The notes below the pieces were generated by a model, which did not search any database, was not told the origin of the DNA, and worked only from the letters and a program-made list of their open reading frames with translations. DNA of 64,000 nt from DASXMR01 sp036495525 (GTDB lineage: Bacteria > Actinomycetota > Actinomycetes > Streptosporangiales > Streptosporangiaceae): the NCBI GenBank assembly GCA_036495525.1, contig DASXMR010000076.1, forward strand, positions 56,982 through 120,981, in the 5' to 3' direction. Positions 23,481 through 31,941 of this stretch are shown piece by piece (within the stretch, counting starts at the first letter, position 1; each line of letters starts with the position of its first letter). The position numbers and the translations under genes are program-made.

Positions 23481-24293
23481 CTACCGGGACCGCCGTGCTG
23501 ATGCGCGGCGCAGACCGTGCTCGGGCGTCCAGAAATCTGCCGGCAGCGCCTCGACGTACGACGCTGACTGCTCGAGGCGGCTCGCGATGGGCAGCAGCGC
23601 AGTCGCGGCCCGGTCGCCGGCCGCAGCCATGCTCCGGATGACGCCTGCCTGCCGCCGGGCACGCCCTACGATCGCCGCGCCGAAGGGCCGGCGGTCGCTG
23701 TCGTACCGGTAAGCGTCAAGCAGCAGGTGAAGGCGCCGGGACCGGTCCCCGGCATCGTGCCGGCCTGAGGGCTCACCAGCTTGCTGGGCGGTGAGCGGCA
23801 CCCAGAGGAGGGCCGAGAACGCCAGGTCGTCATCGCGTGGCGACGGACTCGCAATGTCCCAGTCGAAGAAGCCGACCAGCCGGTCGCCGTCCATCACCGC
23901 GTTGTACGGCGCCGCGTCCTGGTGCCCGACGATCCAGCCGGGCTGCATCGTGCGCCCGGTGAACCACCGCTCGTCCTCCGGCGGAGTGAAGACCGCTGTC
24001 GCGTCATGGATGCGTCTTATCCAGGTGCCAACCTGTGCCAGAGTCGAGTCCGCGTACGCCCATGCGGGCCACGGATCGCGGTCGCCGATCACCTCGCCCG
24101 GCAGGTAGCTGAGCATCTGGCGGCCTTGCTCGTCGAAGCCGAGTGCCCTGGGAACGCCGTCAACGCCGGCCTTCTCCAGGTGCCGCAGCAGCGCGTGCAC
24201 CGTCGGCGTCCAGGGTGCTGCCTGCTTATGGACGACGCCGCCGATCAGCACGGCGCCGTCGGTGTTGCCGCCCGGCAGGGTCTGCTCGCTCAC
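23481..24293 (-). CDS. APH-family phosphotransferase
   Basis: A 270-residue kinase-like enzyme. The catalytic loop is IVGHQDAAPYNAVMDGDRLV (HxDxxxxN) and the metal-binding motif is GFFDWDIASPSPRDDDLA. It belongs to the aminoglycoside phosphotransferase fold, which also includes choline and fructosamine kinases. The substrate is unknown. GTG 24293 is chosen for length. It is convergent with the GyrI-like remnant. The N-lobe Lys lies near VVHKQAAPW. Confidence 0.8.
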   Translation of the reverse strand: MSEQTLPGGNTDGAVLIGGVVHKQAAPWTPTVHALLRHLEKAGVDGVPRALGFDEQGRQMLSYLPGEVIGDRDPWPAWAYADSTLAQVGTWIRRIHDATAVFTPPEDERWFTGRTMQPGWIVGHQDAAPYNAVMDGDRLVGFFDWDIASPSPRDDDLAFSALLWVPLTAQQAGEPSGRHDAGDRSRRLHLLLDAYRYDSDRRPFGAAIVGRARRQAGVIRSMAAAGDRAATALLPIASRLEQSASYVEALPADFWTPEHGLRRASARRSR

Positions 24294-24397
24294 AGCTGTT
24301 GTATAGCCGGACCTGCTGCGACGGCGATAGCGATTTTGGTGCCGAGACTCGACTCGAGCACCCCTGGCCGATGGCGCCGCTGCCCGGTCCTGGCGCC

Positions 24398-24727
24398 TCA
24401 GGTCCTGGCAGCGGCCGAGTGAGCGACGGTGAGGTACCAGTAACCACCAGCCACATGCAGCAGTCCGATGACCAGGAAGAGGGCTGCCCACCCGTAAACG
24501 CCGTACGAGAGGCAGATGAGGCCAGCGGCGACTGCGATACTGCCGCCGGCCATATGCCCGGCCCCGAAGAAGCGGGGGTGGCGGTAGACCCATGGCGGGA
24601 TCAGCCGGGAGCTGCCGGATCGCGCGGGAGCCTGCCACGACCCGCGCAGGCCTTTGCGAAGGTCGGGGAACGGCGTGTAGTCGAGCAGAAGCTGCCAGAG
24701 GTGCCTGCTCTCGCCGGGTGCGTTCAT
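24398..24727 (-). CDS. Small two-helix membrane protein, unknown
   Basis: A 109-residue protein. A polar 55-residue N-terminal part (LWQLLLDYTPFPDLRKGLRG) is followed by two hydrophobic helices (residues about 56-76 and 80-102) separated by a short turn. ATG 24727 is preceded by GGAGG. No family was recognised. An AT-rich palindrome-type operator lies 43-68 bases upstream, so it is probably under a PadR- or TetR-like repressor, though none is adjacent. Confidence 0.65.
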   Translation of the reverse strand: MNAPGESRHLWQLLLDYTPFPDLRKGLRGSWQAPARSGSSRLIPPWVYRHPRFFGAGHMAGGSIAVAAGLICLSYGVYGWAALFLVIGLLHVAGGYWYLTVAHSAAART

Positions 24728-24769
24728 CGCGATGCCTCCTGTGGCTGTGGCGTCGGCCACCCCGAACAC

Positions 24770-24795
24770 CTATCAATATGATATCACTTTGATAG
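24770..24795. promoter_or_regulatory. AT-rich operator, PadR-like, upstream of small membrane protein
   Basis: CTATCAA and TTGATAG are perfect inverted arms 12 bases apart, with TGATATCA in the centre. This AT-rich island stands out from the background and overlaps the likely promoter of the gene at 24398-24727. PadR-family sites often show TATCA/TGATA arms; the regulator is not identified. Confidence 0.45.
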
Positions 24796-24888
24796 TGAGG
24801 GTCAAGGTGGCGGTTACGACCTGGCGAGAGGCATCCGCTGGCATCAGCACCCGTCAGCGCCGACGTCCAGAGCCAGGGATTTTGCTGG

Positions 24889-26328
24889 CTACTGCTCACC
24901 GCGCCGGTGATGGCCGCGCCGGGATTCCTGCCCGCGCGAGTTCTGACCGCTGCCGTCCGCGGCCGCTCGTCGCCCGGCCCGGCCGCGGGATGCTGCCAGG
25001 GGCAGCGTGATCGTCACGGTCAGCCCTCCGCCCGGCGTGTCGGACAGTCTGGCGCTGCCTCCGCTGGAGGTTGCCAGCCGGTCCACGACGGCCAGGCGGA
25101 GCCCGGAGCCGCCCGGCCGGCCGGTCGCGAAGCGTCGGAACGCGGTCTGCTGCTGCTGCCGGGTCATGCCAGGCCCGTTGTCGCTGACCCGCAGCGTGGC
25201 GCTGTCCTGCTGCTGAGCAGCGCTGATCTCGACCTGCCCGCCAGGGGGCAGCACCTCGATGGCGTTGGCCAGCACGTTGTCGAGAATCTGCTCGACGTCG
25301 CCTTCGCCGGCCAGCACCATGACCGGCGCGATGTCCCCGCCAGCGATGGTGACCTGCCGTTCGTGCGCAGCAGGCTGCCAGGCCGCGAGCCGGTCCTGGA
25401 TAAGGCTGTCGAGCTGCTGCGGCGCAGGCGGGCGAGCGATGTTCTCTGCCCTGGCGACGGCGAGCAGCCCGCTGACCATCCGCGACAGCCGGCTGATCTC
25501 CTGCTGTGCGCCGGCCAGCTCCTCCGATGTCGCCGGATCAGCGTCCTGTGCCAGCAAGTCGAGCCGCAGCCGCAGAGCCGCGAGCGGCGTCCGCAGCTGG
25601 TGCGAGACATCAGCCATCATCGCCTGATGGCCGTCGAGCAGCGTCTGCAGCCGGGCTGCCATGGTGTTGAAGTTCGCGGCCAGCCTGCGGACCTCGCGCG
25701 GACCTGAGCTGGCAGGCGAGCGGGCATCAAGCTCACCCTCGCCCAGCCGTTCCGCGGTGTCCTCCAGCACGCTGAGCGGCCTGCTGACCCAGCGGGCCAG
25801 GCCGGTCGTGATGATCGCGGCTATCAGCAGGCCGAGCGCCGTGACGCCGGCGACGAGCGTCCACATCACGGCGATGCGATGGCCAAGCGGCTCGGTCGAG
25901 CGGGAGAGCGCCACCGTGCCGAGCGCGCGAGTTCCGACGTCCGGCACCACCGAAGTCAGTACCAGCAGCCGGTCATCGGGCGCCGGCCTGGACAGCTGCC
26001 GCTGGCCGGGGCTCAGGCTGGCCAGCAGGCCAGGCGGGAAGGCCGGCGCGGGGGAGGTGGCATCGATCCGGCGACCGGCCGCGTCATAGACGGCTACCTG
26101 GTCGCCTGCCCTCGCGAGGTCGCTGATGGTCCGGTCAAGCGCATGACCTGAGGCGCTGTCGTCGAGTCGCTCCTCGGCCACGTTGGCGACGGCGCTCGCC
26201 GAGACCAGCGTGCTGTACCTGAACTCGCGGCGGCTCTGGGCCGAGCTCAGCAGGCCGAGCGGCACCGCGGTCACGCCGAGCAGCACTACGACGATCGCGA
26301 GGACGGTCAGGGTGATCCGGCGGGCCAT
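24889..26328 (-). CDS. Sensor histidine kinase
   Basis: A 479-residue membrane kinase. One helix near residues 7-29, an extracytoplasmic sensor of about 120 residues, a second helix near 155-180, then a HAMP segment (RWVSRPLSVLEDTAERLGEG). The dimerisation box is MADVSHQLRTPLAALRLRLD with the phosphorylated His; the N box is LDNVLANAIEVLPPGG and the G1 box VSDNGPGM. The C-terminus ends in a long charged tail. ATG 26328 overlaps the response regulator stop (TGATG), so the two are coupled. Confidence 0.92.
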   Translation of the reverse strand: MARRITLTVLAIVVVLLGVTAVPLGLLSSAQSRREFRYSTLVSASAVANVAEERLDDSASGHALDRTISDLARAGDQVAVYDAAGRRIDATSPAPAFPPGLLASLSPGQRQLSRPAPDDRLLVLTSVVPDVGTRALGTVALSRSTEPLGHRIAVMWTLVAGVTALGLLIAAIITTGLARWVSRPLSVLEDTAERLGEGELDARSPASSGPREVRRLAANFNTMAARLQTLLDGHQAMMADVSHQLRTPLAALRLRLDLLAQDADPATSEELAGAQQEISRLSRMVSGLLAVARAENIARPPAPQQLDSLIQDRLAAWQPAAHERQVTIAGGDIAPVMVLAGEGDVEQILDNVLANAIEVLPPGGQVEISAAQQQDSATLRVSDNGPGMTRQQQQTAFRRFATGRPGGSGLRLAVVDRLATSSGGSARLSDTPGGGLTVTITLPLAASRGRAGRRAAADGSGQNSRGQESRRGHHRRGEQ

Positions 26329-27029
26329 CAGACATCGCCGAGCCTGAATCCGCGGCCGTAGACGGTCTCGATCAGCCCGGCCGCGCCGAGCTTGCGGCGC
26401 AGGGCGGCCACGTGCACATCGAGCACCTTGGTGGGCCCGTACCAGTGCGAGTCCCACACCGACTCGAGGATCTCCTGCCGGCTGACCACCCGGCCAGGAT
26501 CGTTGGCCAGGCACTGCAGGATGCCGAATTCCTTGGGCGTGAGGGCAACCTCGCTGCCGTCGACGCTCACCTTGTGTGTCCGCAGGTCAAGCGTCAGCGG
26601 GCCGTGCTGCACCAGGTCGCTGCCGTCCGGCTTGATCCGCCGCAGCACAGCCCTGATCCTGGCCTGCAGCTCGACCACGCCGAAGGGCTTGACCAGGTAG
26701 TCGTCCGCGCCGGCGTCCAGCGCCAGCACCCGGTCGGCCTCCTGCCCGTGCGCGGTGACGATGATCACGCCTGCCCCTGACCGCTGGCGGAACTGGCGGC
26801 ATACCTCGACGCCGTCGCCGTCGGGCAGTTCCAGGTCGAGAAGCATGACGTCGGGCTCGGCCGAGGCGAGCGCCTCGCCGCCGGTAGCCACGTGGCTGAC
26901 CTGATAGCCGCCCCGGCTGAGCGCGCGGACCAGCAGCGCGGCGATCGCCGGGTCGTCTTCGACGACCAGGACGCTGGTGCTGGCGGCGGGCGGAGCTCCG
27001 GCCGCCGGCTGGCGGCCAGATGTGGTCAT
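26328..27029 (-). CDS. OmpR/PhoB-family response regulator
   Basis: A 233-residue regulator. The receiver domain (residues about 19-130) has the acidic pair Asp25-Asp26, the phosphoacceptor Asp65 in MLLDLELPDGDG, and Lys in YLVKPFG. The C-terminal winged helix (about 140-230) contains LTPKEFGILQCLANDPGRVV and KVLDVHVAALRRKLG. It is phosphorylated by the adjacent kinase and regulates transcription; the targets are unknown. ATG 27029 is 68 bases from the divergent thioesterase. Confidence 0.93.
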   Translation of the reverse strand: MTTSGRQPAAGAPPAASTSVLVVEDDPAIAALLVRALSRGGYQVSHVATGGEALASAEPDVMLLDLELPDGDGVEVCRQFRQRSGAGVIIVTAHGQEADRVLALDAGADDYLVKPFGVVELQARIRAVLRRIKPDGSDLVQHGPLTLDLRTHKVSVDGSEVALTPKEFGILQCLANDPGRVVSRQEILESVWDSHWYGPTKVLDVHVAALRRKLGAAGLIETVYGRGFRLGDV

Positions 27030-27097
27030 GCCACTAACCGTAAGGCGAGTAGTGCCGCCCTCGGTAGCCGCGTGCACCGGGCTGGCAGGATGAGCCG

Positions 27098-27544
27098 GTG
27101 GGCAACAGCGACGAGCCGGTGGCCAGCAGCGAAAACCCGGCGGGCCGGCAGCCTGCGGTGCCGGCGGCGGCGATGTTCGACGCCGACCTGGCCTCCCGCG
27201 GCCTGGGCATGCGGCTCGTGGCGGCCGGGGACGGCGCGGCCGAGGTGCGGATGCCCGTTCGCCCGGACATGGTCAACGGGCACGGGATCGCGCACGGCGG
27301 ATACGTTTTCCTGCTAGCTGATACCGCGTTCGCGTGCGCCTGCAACAGCCACGGGCCGGTGACGGTCGCGGCCGGTGCCGAGATCACCTTCATCGCCCCG
27401 GTCAGGGAAGGCGACGAGCTGGTCGCGACCGCGCGGGAACGGGTCAGGTTCGGCCGCAGCGGCATCTACGACGTCACGGTACGCCGCGGCGACGAGATCG
27501 TCGCCGAGTTCCGCGGCCGGAGCCGGACCACCGGCGGAAGCTGA
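27098..27544 (+). CDS. paaI: PaaI-family hotdog thioesterase
   Basis: A 148-residue hotdog-fold enzyme. VNGHGIAHGGYVFLLADTAF carries the HGGxxFxLAD motif with the catalytic Asp; ACNSHGPVTVAAGAEI completes the active site. PaaI hydrolyses ring-hydroxylated phenylacetyl-CoA and protects the CoA pool during phenylacetate degradation. No other paa genes are in the window, so a general acyl-CoA role is possible. The first 30 residues are a nonconserved extension after GTG 27098. Confidence 0.85.
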   Translation: MGNSDEPVASSENPAGRQPAVPAAAMFDADLASRGLGMRLVAAGDGAAEVRMPVRPDMVNGHGIAHGGYVFLLADTAFACACNSHGPVTVAAGAEITFIAPVREGDELVATARERVRFGRSGIYDVTVRRGDEIVAEFRGRSRTTGGS

Positions 27545-27567
27545 TGCGAGGCGGCCGCCGAGGGGGG

Positions 27568-27626
27568 CGCCAGCCCGCAGAACCCCGCAGCGTCACTGGC
27601 TCGCCAGCCCACAGAAATCCGCAACG
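27568..27626. repeat. Imperfect 25-bp direct repeat
   Basis: Units at 27568-27592 and 27602-27626 share CGCCAGCCC-CAGAA--CCGCA-CG, 21 of 25 bases identical, and begin 34 bases apart. They lie just after the PaaI stop. No coding sense is evident; they may be duplicated operator or scar sequence. Confidence 0.45.
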
Positions 27627-27786
27627 GGCGGCTTAGCAACCCGCACGATTCGCGTATCGGGCGGGTCTGGTGCCGCCCAGACCCGCAGCGGCCGTGTTAC
27701 CAGCCCGGCCCAGATCCCCACCGGAAGGGCTAGCGGGGGTGGCTGGCAGCCATTCCGTGCCGGGAACGTAGCCTGCGGCCAGGTGG

Positions 27787-28140
27787 ATGGACCGGCGCCC
27801 CGAGGCGTTAAGGCCGTTGCCGCCCGGCTACGGGGACTTGCTCGGCAGGCTGCTCGACGTCGCGGCGGCTGATGATCGGGTGCTCGCGGTGTGGCTTGGC
27901 GGCTCCCTCGGCCGGGGCGTGGCCGACCCGGGCTCGGACCTGGATGTCGTGCTGACCGTGACTGACGAGGCGGCGGGAGGGTTCGCGGCTGACGGGCGCG
28001 GCTGCCTCGGCCGGGTGACCACGACCGTGCTGGTACGCGAGCTGCCAGGGGCGCCGGGCAGCTGGCACTCGCTCACCCCTGACTGCGAGCGCCTCGGCAA
28101 TCCCGGCCAGCGCCGGGCTAGCCGGCCGCTGACCCCGTGA
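27787..28140 (+). pseudogene. Truncated nucleotidyltransferase-domain protein
   Basis: The first 95 residues match a nucleotidyltransferase (VWLGGSLGRGVADPGSDLD has the GS and DxD motifs). Full-length relatives are about 260-280 residues and carry a helical substrate domain. Here the frame ends after LTPDCERLGNPGQRRASRPL at TGA 28140 and runs 23 bases into the convergent PPOX gene. The C-terminal domain has been lost, so it is probably non-functional. The ATG 27787 start follows AGGTGG. Confidence 0.55.
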
Positions 28141-28528
28141 CCCAGTGCGGCGTGATCCGGATGGTGATCCGGACGATCTCGGGCGGCAGCTGCAAGAACT
28201 CGTCGCCGCCGCCCGGCCCCTCGTACTTCTCGGCCAGCGCCACCGCCAGCCGCCGTCCCTCGTCGGCCATCACGGTTGCGGTGCCGCGCACCTCGACGTA
28301 CTGCTCGGAGTCGTGCTGGTCGTAAACGCTCAGGCTGACCCGCGGGTCGCGGCGCACATTGCGGTCCTTGCGCCGTCCGGCGGCTGAGGAGATGAGTATG
28401 TCGTCGCCATCCCGGCCGATCCAGATGACCGAGGTCTGCGGGCTGCCGTCGGCGTTGATCGTGGCCAGCACGGCCGGGTTCGGGTCGTCGATGATCTTGC
28501 GGGCGGCGTCTGTCAGCAGGCTAGGCAT
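28118..28528 (-). CDS. PPOX-class F420/FMN-binding oxidoreductase
   Basis: A 136-residue split-barrel protein of the pyridoxamine-phosphate-oxidase-like family common in actinobacteria. NPAVLATINADGSPQTSVIW is the start of the barrel, RRKDRNVRRDPRVSLSVYDQ is typical of the F420-dependent (TIGR03618) group, and QYVEVRGTATVM follows. It likely uses F420 or FMN to reduce an unknown compound. It lies downstream of glmS by about 49 bases on the same strand. Confidence 0.85.
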   Translation of the reverse strand: MPSLLTDAARKIIDDPNPAVLATINADGSPQTSVIWIGRDGDDILISSAAGRRKDRNVRRDPRVSLSVYDQHDSEQYVEVRGTATVMADEGRRLAVALAEKYEGPGGGDEFLQLPPEIVRITIRITPHWVTGSAAG

Positions 28529-28577
28529 GCCCCGAGCTTATGGGTCAGGCGGCCGGACCGGCCCGTGCCCTGGCCTG

Positions 28578-30398
28578 CTACTCGACGGTGACCGACTTGG
28601 CGAGGTTGCGGGGCTTGTCGATGTCCAGCCCGAGCGAAAGCGCGGCCTGATAAGCGAGCAGCTGCAGCGGCACGGTCAGCAGGATCGGGTCCAGCTCGGG
28701 CTCGCTCTTGGGCACGGTGATCACCGGGCCGGGCAGCTCGCCGGCTGGCACGCCGGGGTGGGTGACCGCGATCACCGGGCCGTTGCGCGCTGCGATCTGC
28801 TCGACCGCCGCCAGGTTGCGCTCGGTCAGCTCGTCGGCGGGCAGGATCGCCACGGTCGGCAGCGTCTCGCAGATGAGCGCCAGCGGCCCGTGCTTCAGCT
28901 CGCTGGTGTGGTAGGCCTCCGCGTGCCGGTAGGAGATCTCCTTGAACTTCTGCGCGCCCTCCCTGGCCACCGGGTAGCCGCGTACCCGGCCGATGAAGAA
29001 CAGGCTCTGCGCGCCGGCGATTTCCTTGGCCACCTCGGTGATATGCGGCTCGTCGGCGATGATGTCCCTGATCTGGCCGGGCAGCTCGCGCAGCCCGGCG
29101 ATGATCCGCTGGCCGTCGGCGATGGACAGGTCGCGGACCCGGCCAAGCGCGAGCGCGAGCAGCGCGAAGCCGATGGCCATGTGGGTGAGCGCCTTGGTCG
29201 AGGCGACCGCGATCTCCGGGCCGGCGTGCAGGTAGATGCCGCCGTCGCTCTCCCGCGCGATGGTGGACCCGACGACGTTGACCAGGCCGACGACCTGACC
29301 GCCCTTGCGCTTGACCTCCCGTACGGCGAACGCCGTGTCCGCGGTTTCCCCGGACTGGCTGACCGCGACGTACAGGGTGTCGGGCTCGACGATCGGGTTG
29401 CGGTACCGGAACTCCGAGGCCGGCTCGGCGTCGGCCGGGACCCGCGCGAGCTCCTCGATCATCGCGGCCCCCATCTGGCCGACGTAGTAGGCGGACCCGC
29501 AGCCGAGGATCTTGATCCGGCGGAACGCGCGCATCTCCCGCGGGGCCAGGTTGAGGCCGTCCAGCCGGGCCGTGCCGAATCTGTCGTCGAGCCGGCCGCG
29601 CAGCATCCGCTCGATGGACGACGGCTGCTCCAGGATCTCCTTGTGCATGTAGTGCTGGTGGCCGGCCAGCTCGGCGTCCTCGAACTCCAGGTCGATGCTG
29701 GTCGGCGACTTGGCTGTGTCCTCCTCGTCGCGGCTGAACGTGCGGAACTCCGACCTCGTCACTGACGCAAGCTCGCCGTCGTCCAGGTGCACCACGGTGG
29801 TGGTGTGCCTGACCAGCGCGGCCAGGTCGCTGGCCACGAACATCTCCCGGTCGCCGACGCCGAGGATCAGCGGTGAGCCGTTGCGCGCGGCGACCAGCCG
29901 GTCCGGGTAGCGCTCATCCATCACGAGGATCGCGTAGGTGCCGGTGATCTTCGACAGCGCGTCGAGCACCGCGCCTTCCAGCGTGTCGGCCCTGGACCGT
30001 GCCACCAGGTGCGCGATGACCTCGGTGTCGGTCTCGGAGGCGAAGGTCACGCCCTGCCCGGCCAGCCGGTCACGCAGCGTTGCCGCATTGTCGATGATGC
30101 CGTTGTGCACGACGGTGATCGTGCCGTCCTGGCTGGCCTGCGGGTGGGCGTTCTGCTCGGTCGGCGGGCCGTGCGTGGCCCACCGGGTATGCCCGATCCC
30201 TGACCTGCCGGACAGCCGGCGGGGGAGCGCAGCCTCCAGCTCGCGGACCCGGCCGACCCGGCGGTGCACTTGCGTCCCCTGGCTGCCGAGCACCGCGATG
30301 CCGGCCGAGTCGTAGCCGCGGTACTCGAGCCGGGAGAGGCCCTCGATCAGGAACGGGACAGCGTTCTGCCCGCCGATGTATCCGACTATTCCGCACAT
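28578..30398 (-). CDS. glmS: Glutamine-fructose-6-phosphate aminotransferase
   Basis: A 606-residue enzyme that makes glucosamine-6-phosphate, the first step of UDP-GlcNAc and peptidoglycan synthesis. It begins MCGIVGYIGGQNAVPFLIEG; Cys2 is the glutaminase nucleophile after Met removal. The glutaminase domain covers about 1-230, then two SIS sugar-isomerase domains (about 285-425 and 455-595). GSAYYVGQ and VSQSGETADT bind the sugar phosphate, and the C-terminus PRNLAKSVTVE is conserved. It is full length and probably co-transcribed with the gene at 30421. No glmS ribozyme is expected in actinobacteria and none was seen. Confidence 0.97.
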   Translation of the reverse strand: MCGIVGYIGGQNAVPFLIEGLSRLEYRGYDSAGIAVLGSQGTQVHRRVGRVRELEAALPRRLSGRSGIGHTRWATHGPPTEQNAHPQASQDGTITVVHNGIIDNAATLRDRLAGQGVTFASETDTEVIAHLVARSRADTLEGAVLDALSKITGTYAILVMDERYPDRLVAARNGSPLILGVGDREMFVASDLAALVRHTTTVVHLDDGELASVTRSEFRTFSRDEEDTAKSPTSIDLEFEDAELAGHQHYMHKEILEQPSSIERMLRGRLDDRFGTARLDGLNLAPREMRAFRRIKILGCGSAYYVGQMGAAMIEELARVPADAEPASEFRYRNPIVEPDTLYVAVSQSGETADTAFAVREVKRKGGQVVGLVNVVGSTIARESDGGIYLHAGPEIAVASTKALTHMAIGFALLALALGRVRDLSIADGQRIIAGLRELPGQIRDIIADEPHITEVAKEIAGAQSLFFIGRVRGYPVAREGAQKFKEISYRHAEAYHTSELKHGPLALICETLPTVAILPADELTERNLAAVEQIAARNGPVIAVTHPGVPAGELPGPVITVPKSEPELDPILLTVPLQLLAYQAALSLGLDIDKPRNLAKSVTVE

Positions 30399-30420
30399 GC
30401 CTGTGCTCTCTCCCTCGGTG

Positions 30421-30714
30421 TCAGCGGTAAACGATCCGGCGCAGCTGCCGCTCGGACAGCTCAGGCGGCGCCACCACCCGCCCGGTCAGCTCATGTGCGA
30501 TCAGTGCGAAGGTCTCGGGGTTGTGCCTGCCGGACAGGTGATGCTGCGCGTGCCGGCGCCGGACGTAGTCCTCCACCGGCTCGCGGTACCACGCCAGGAC
30601 ATCGTCGATGACCCTGGCCGCCTCATCACGGCTCAGGCCAGCCGAGTCGGCGATCCGGTCGACGAGCTCGCTGTCCACCGGCTCATAGTGCGCTACTTCG
30701 CCGGTCAGTGCCAA
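30421..30714 (-). CDS. Conserved small protein upstream of glmS
   Basis: A protein of about 97 residues, helical and basic. SRDEAARVIDDVLAWYREPV, then DYVRRRHAQHH, NPETFALIAHELTGRVVAPP and a C-terminal LSERQLRRIVYR form a recognisable conserved pattern of unknown function. The start is uncertain: TTG 30714 (with AGGA just upstream), GTG 30678, or ATG 30747. The first and third lie in or beside a 16-bp hairpin. It ends 22 bases before glmS and probably shares its transcript. Confidence 0.65.
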   Translation of the reverse strand: MALTGEVAHYEPVDSELVDRIADSAGLSRDEAARVIDDVLAWYREPVEDYVRRRHAQHHLSGRHNPETFALIAHELTGRVVAPPELSERQLRRIVYR

Positions 30715-30746
30715 GTTCCTGCCCGGAATCGGGCAGGAACTTGGCA
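30709..30746 (-). promoter_or_regulatory. 16-bp perfect inverted repeat (hairpin) before the glmS-linked gene
   Basis: TGCCAAGTTCCTGCCC and GGGCAGGAACTTGGCA are perfect inverted arms around a 6-base loop. It lies between the stop of the PEP mutase-like gene and the start of the glmS-linked gene. It may terminate the upstream transcript. If TTG 30714 is the real start, the arm would also hide the ribosome site and start codon. Confidence 0.6.
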
Positions 30747-30852
30747 ATCGCTTGGCGGTTCGGTCCCCGCGAGGCTAGGAGAGCTGCAGTGCGGCCCGGC
30801 AGCCGGCCGGCCACCGGTCAGCCGCTGCTCCGCCGGCAGGCGGCTCCCCTGA

Positions 30853-31689
30853 TCAGCTGCCGGTGTCCTGAGCGTCGCCCGCCAGCAGGCCGGCCTGCTG
30901 CGCGTAGCGAACGAGCCTGCCCTGCAGTACCGGGTACGGGTCCGCATCCGGGATGCCGAGCCCGTCGCGGACGGCAGCGGCGGCTGCCGTGGCGGCGCGC
31001 ATCGCGGCGCGGTAGGGCAGCGACCCGGTGCTGACCCGCCGGACGCCCAGACCGGCAAGCTCGTCCAGCGACAGCGCAGGTATGACCAGCACGTTCAGCG
31101 GCGCGCCGATGCCGGAGGCCAGCTCGCGCAGCAGGGCCGGCTCCGTCGCTCCCGGCACGAAGATGCCGTCAGCCCCGGCGCCGGCGTAACGGGCCGCGCG
31201 GCTGAGCGTCTCGCTGACCGTTGCCTGCTGGCCGAGCCAGTAGGTGTCGACCCTGGCGTTGACGAACAGGTCGGGCTGGCGGTCCTTGACCGCCGCGACC
31301 TTGGCGGCGTGAGCTCCCGGCGAGATCAGCTCCCCGGCGACGCTGTCCTCGATGTTGACGCCGGCCACGCCCAGCGCGGCGGCGTATCCGGCCACCTCGG
31401 CCGGGTCGTCTGAGTAGCCGTCCTCGATGTCCAGGGTCAGGTAGCAGTCCAGGCCTGCCAGCGCGCGGGCGAGCTGGAGGTTCGCCGTCGCGGTGGCCCG
31501 GCTGCCGTCCGGCCGGCCAAGGCTGGACGCCACGCCGAAGCTGGTCGTGCCGATCGCGGGGAAGCCAGCCTCGGCGAAGGCCAGCGCGGACGGGACATCC
31601 CATGCGTTGGGCAGCAGCAGCGGCCAGCTGCCGCGATGAAGATCGGCGAAACCCACTTTCTCCCAGCTCCCTCGGCGTCGGGCAGTCAT
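30853..31689 (-). CDS. Isocitrate lyase/PEP mutase-family enzyme
   Basis: A 278-residue beta/alpha barrel. LLLPNAWDVPSALAFAEAG starts the barrel, CYLTLDIEDGYSDDP holds the metal-binding Asp/Glu residues, and GVNIEDSVAG and LFVNARVDTYWLG follow the family pattern. It cleaves or rearranges a 2-hydroxy or phosphonate acid, but the Cys of isocitrate lyase (KKCGH) is absent, so it is a 2-methylisocitrate-lyase-like or phosphonate enzyme. It lies upstream of the glmS group on the same strand, separated by the 30709-30746 hairpin. Confidence 0.85.
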   Translation of the reverse strand: MTARRRGSWEKVGFADLHRGSWPLLLPNAWDVPSALAFAEAGFPAIGTTSFGVASSLGRPDGSRATATANLQLARALAGLDCYLTLDIEDGYSDDPAEVAGYAAALGVAGVNIEDSVAGELISPGAHAAKVAAVKDRQPDLFVNARVDTYWLGQQATVSETLSRAARYAGAGADGIFVPGATEPALLRELASGIGAPLNVLVIPALSLDELAGLGVRRVSTGSLPYRAAMRAATAAAAAVRDGLGIPDADPYPVLQGRLVRYAQQAGLLAGDAQDTGS

Positions 31690-31849
31690 CCCTGGCTGTG
31701 CGGGCCCGTCAGCAGCTTGCCAGCTGCCTGTCCGACGCTAGCCGCGGGACGGTTCGACGCGGGGCGAAGTGAGCCAGCGGCCATGGCCGCCGTTTCGCCG
31801 CATCCGCTCCCAATCTAACAGTGCGTGACTTACAGATGACGTTCTGATG

Positions 31850-31876
31850 ATGCAGCAGAGCCGACGAATGCTGCAT
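31850..31876. promoter_or_regulatory. Inverted repeat ATGCAGCA/TGCTGCAT
   Basis: Perfect 8-bp arms 11 bases apart lie in an AT-rich intergenic stretch between divergent genes (31689 and 31942). It is a candidate operator for either gene. The sequence on both sides has no other structure. Confidence 0.35.
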
Positions 31877-31941
31877 ATCGCCCGCCGTGAGCAGCGCTGT
31901 TCCGCTAGATTGCAGTTGCTTTGCATCCGCTTCGCGGTCTC

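Noticed and set aside
28398..30420. glmS ribozyme in the glmS leader
   Set aside because: Only 22 bases separate the upstream gene and glmS, which is too short for a ribozyme.
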